Part shown: piece by piece, positions 63,330 through 64,000 of the stretch
How the letters are laid out: the number at the start of each line of letters is the position of its first letter
Position numbering within the stretch: position 1 is the first letter of the stretch
NCBI RefSeq assembly: GCF_003711225.1
Contig: NZ_CP031030.1
Span: forward strand, 1,798,001 to 1,862,000
DNA from: Runella sp. SP2
GTDB taxonomy: Bacteria; Bacteroidota; Bacteroidia; Cytophagales; Spirosomataceae
Length of the DNA: 64,000 nt
Reading direction: 5' to 3'
Translations under genes and position numbers: made by a program
Notes under the pieces: generated by a model
What the model was told of the DNA's origin: nothing
Database searches by the model: none
The model's input: only the letters and a program-made list of their open reading frames with translations

Positions 63330-64000
63330 ATGCGAATTTCAAACGATACTGCCGACCGAATCAAACAAACCGCTGACATTGTAGAGGTTATTGGAGATTT
63401 TGTGTCACTCAAAAAACGTGGCGCCAATTACATCGCGTGCTGTCCGTTTCATAATGAGAAATCGCCTTCGTTCAACGTTAACCCCGTCCGTCAAATCTAC
63501 AAGTGTTTTGGCTGTGGTGCGGCGGGCGACTCGGTGAAATTTGTGATGGACATTGAGGGCGTAAGCTACGGCGAAGCCCTCCGACATTTGGCACAGAAAT
63601 ACCACATTGAAGTAGAAGAAGAGCAACAAACGCCTGAGGAGGTATTGCGCCAAAATGAGCGTGATAGCTTGTACATTGTGCTAAATTTTGCCCAAAAACA
63701 CTACCAAAAGCTGTTAATCGAGCACGAAGAAGGGCAGGCGATTGGGCTAAGTTATTTCAGAAATCGTGGTTTTAACGACCCCACTATCAAATCGTTTGGG
63801 TTGGGGTATAGTCTAAACGAATGGGATAATTTGACCAAGGAGGCGGCCAAACGTGGCTATAACCCTGATTTACTGCAAAAAGCGGGTTTGGCCTTGCACA
63901 AAGAAGGCAATAACGACCGCTATTACGACCGTTTTCGAGGGCGCGTAATTTTTCCGATTCATAATGTATCGGGGAAAGTAATTGCGTTTGGAGCGCGGAT
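63330..64000 (+). CDS. dnaG: DNA primase DnaG (N-terminal part, cut by window edge)
   Basis: The frame opens with ATG at 63330 and runs past the right edge without a stop; about 223 residues are visible of an expected ~620-650. The start MRISNDTADRIKQTADIVEV and the phrase GDFVSLKKRGANYIACCPFH are typical of DnaG. The CHC2 zinc ribbon is CCPFHNEKSPSF...YKCFGCGAAGD. The visible part ends in the start of the catalytic core (DRYYDRFRGRVIFPI, then SGKVIAFGAR). DnaG makes RNA primers at the replication fork. A -7 box sits immediately before the ATG. Confidence 0.95.
   Translation, partial: MRISNDTADRIKQTADIVEVIGDFVSLKKRGANYIACCPFHNEKSPSFNVNPVRQIYKCFGCGAAGDSVKFVMDIEGVSYGEALRHLAQKYHIEVEEEQQTPEEVLRQNERDSLYIVLNFAQKHYQKLLIEHEEGQAIGLSYFRNRGFNDPTIKSFGLGYSLNEWDNLTKEAAKRGYNPDLLQKAGLALHKEGNNDRYYDRFRGRVIFPIHNVSGKVIAFGAR

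Noticed and set aside
1-64000. tRNA, rRNA or other standard RNA genes
   Set aside because: No acceptor stems with CCA-type ends or T-loop GTTCRA patterns in cloverleaf context were found in the intergenic regions; most gaps are short and filled by hairpins.

Overview
The window looks like chromosomal DNA of a Bacteroidetes bacterium, most likely order Cytophagales and perhaps close to Runella/Spirosomataceae. The grounds are: several secreted proteins end in a type IX secretion (Por) sorting domain; several upstream regions carry the Bacteroidetes -7 element TAnnTTTG instead of an E. coli-type -10; Shine-Dalgarno sequences are essentially absent; the ftsX-DUF3098-uppP-truB-ribF order is typical of the phylum; and Tat-exported Gfo/Idh/MocA proteins are present. 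The genus is inference. No rRNA, tRNA, CRISPR array, prophage or complete insertion sequence was seen.

Left end (1-5.3 kb) is accessory DNA: two hypothetical genes, a small S1-like protein, a rhomboid protease and an Rpn-family PD-(D/E)XK nuclease, all on the minus strand. Between them lie many structured non-coding elements. Two attC-like or cassette-like elements sit in inverted orientation on either side of one lipoprotein-like gene. There is also a cloverleaf-shaped inverted repeat, a row of REP-like hairpins, and a near-identical ~240-bp module that occurs twice as direct repeats around the rhomboid and S1 genes. This is the part most likely to hold something undescribed.

From 5.4 to 27 kb: a lipoprotein, a solitary sufB, a YdeP-type molybdopterin oxidoreductase, a 1259-residue secreted GH42-like protein with five Ig/cadherin-like repeats and a T9SS tail, a Gfo/Idh/MocA oxidoreductase, a SUMF1-domain protein, an ABC exporter, a GNAT acetyltransferase, the copA-copper chaperone pair, a YyaL/DUF255 protein, a YhhQ queuosine-precursor transporter and an AGCS amino-acid symporter.

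From 27 to 50.8 kb, mostly housekeeping: ribF, truB, uppP, DUF3098 and ftsX as one minus-strand operon; a class-V PLP enzyme; yicC and pdxA; a 2-hydroxyacid dehydrogenase; DUF1304 and DUF1801 proteins; two secreted proteins of unknown function; an FKBP lipoprotein; an ACT-domain protein; comEC; an M43 metalloprotease with T9SS tail; phoH; a vanadium-haloperoxidase-like lipoprotein followed by an ABC pair; a second Gfo/Idh/MocA protein; and dnaX.

From 50.9 to 64 kb: a secreted SASA-type esterase with T9SS tail, a PpiD/SurA-like foldase, a four-copy ~71-bp tandem repeat, typA, a CocE-type hydrolase, queG, an LprI-like protein, an M19 dipeptidase, a possible 28-residue membrane peptide and the start of dnaG, which runs off the right edge. 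Intergenic hairpins are frequent. Most sit between convergent genes as bidirectional terminators, but some are much longer than termination needs and look like families of dispersed palindromes.
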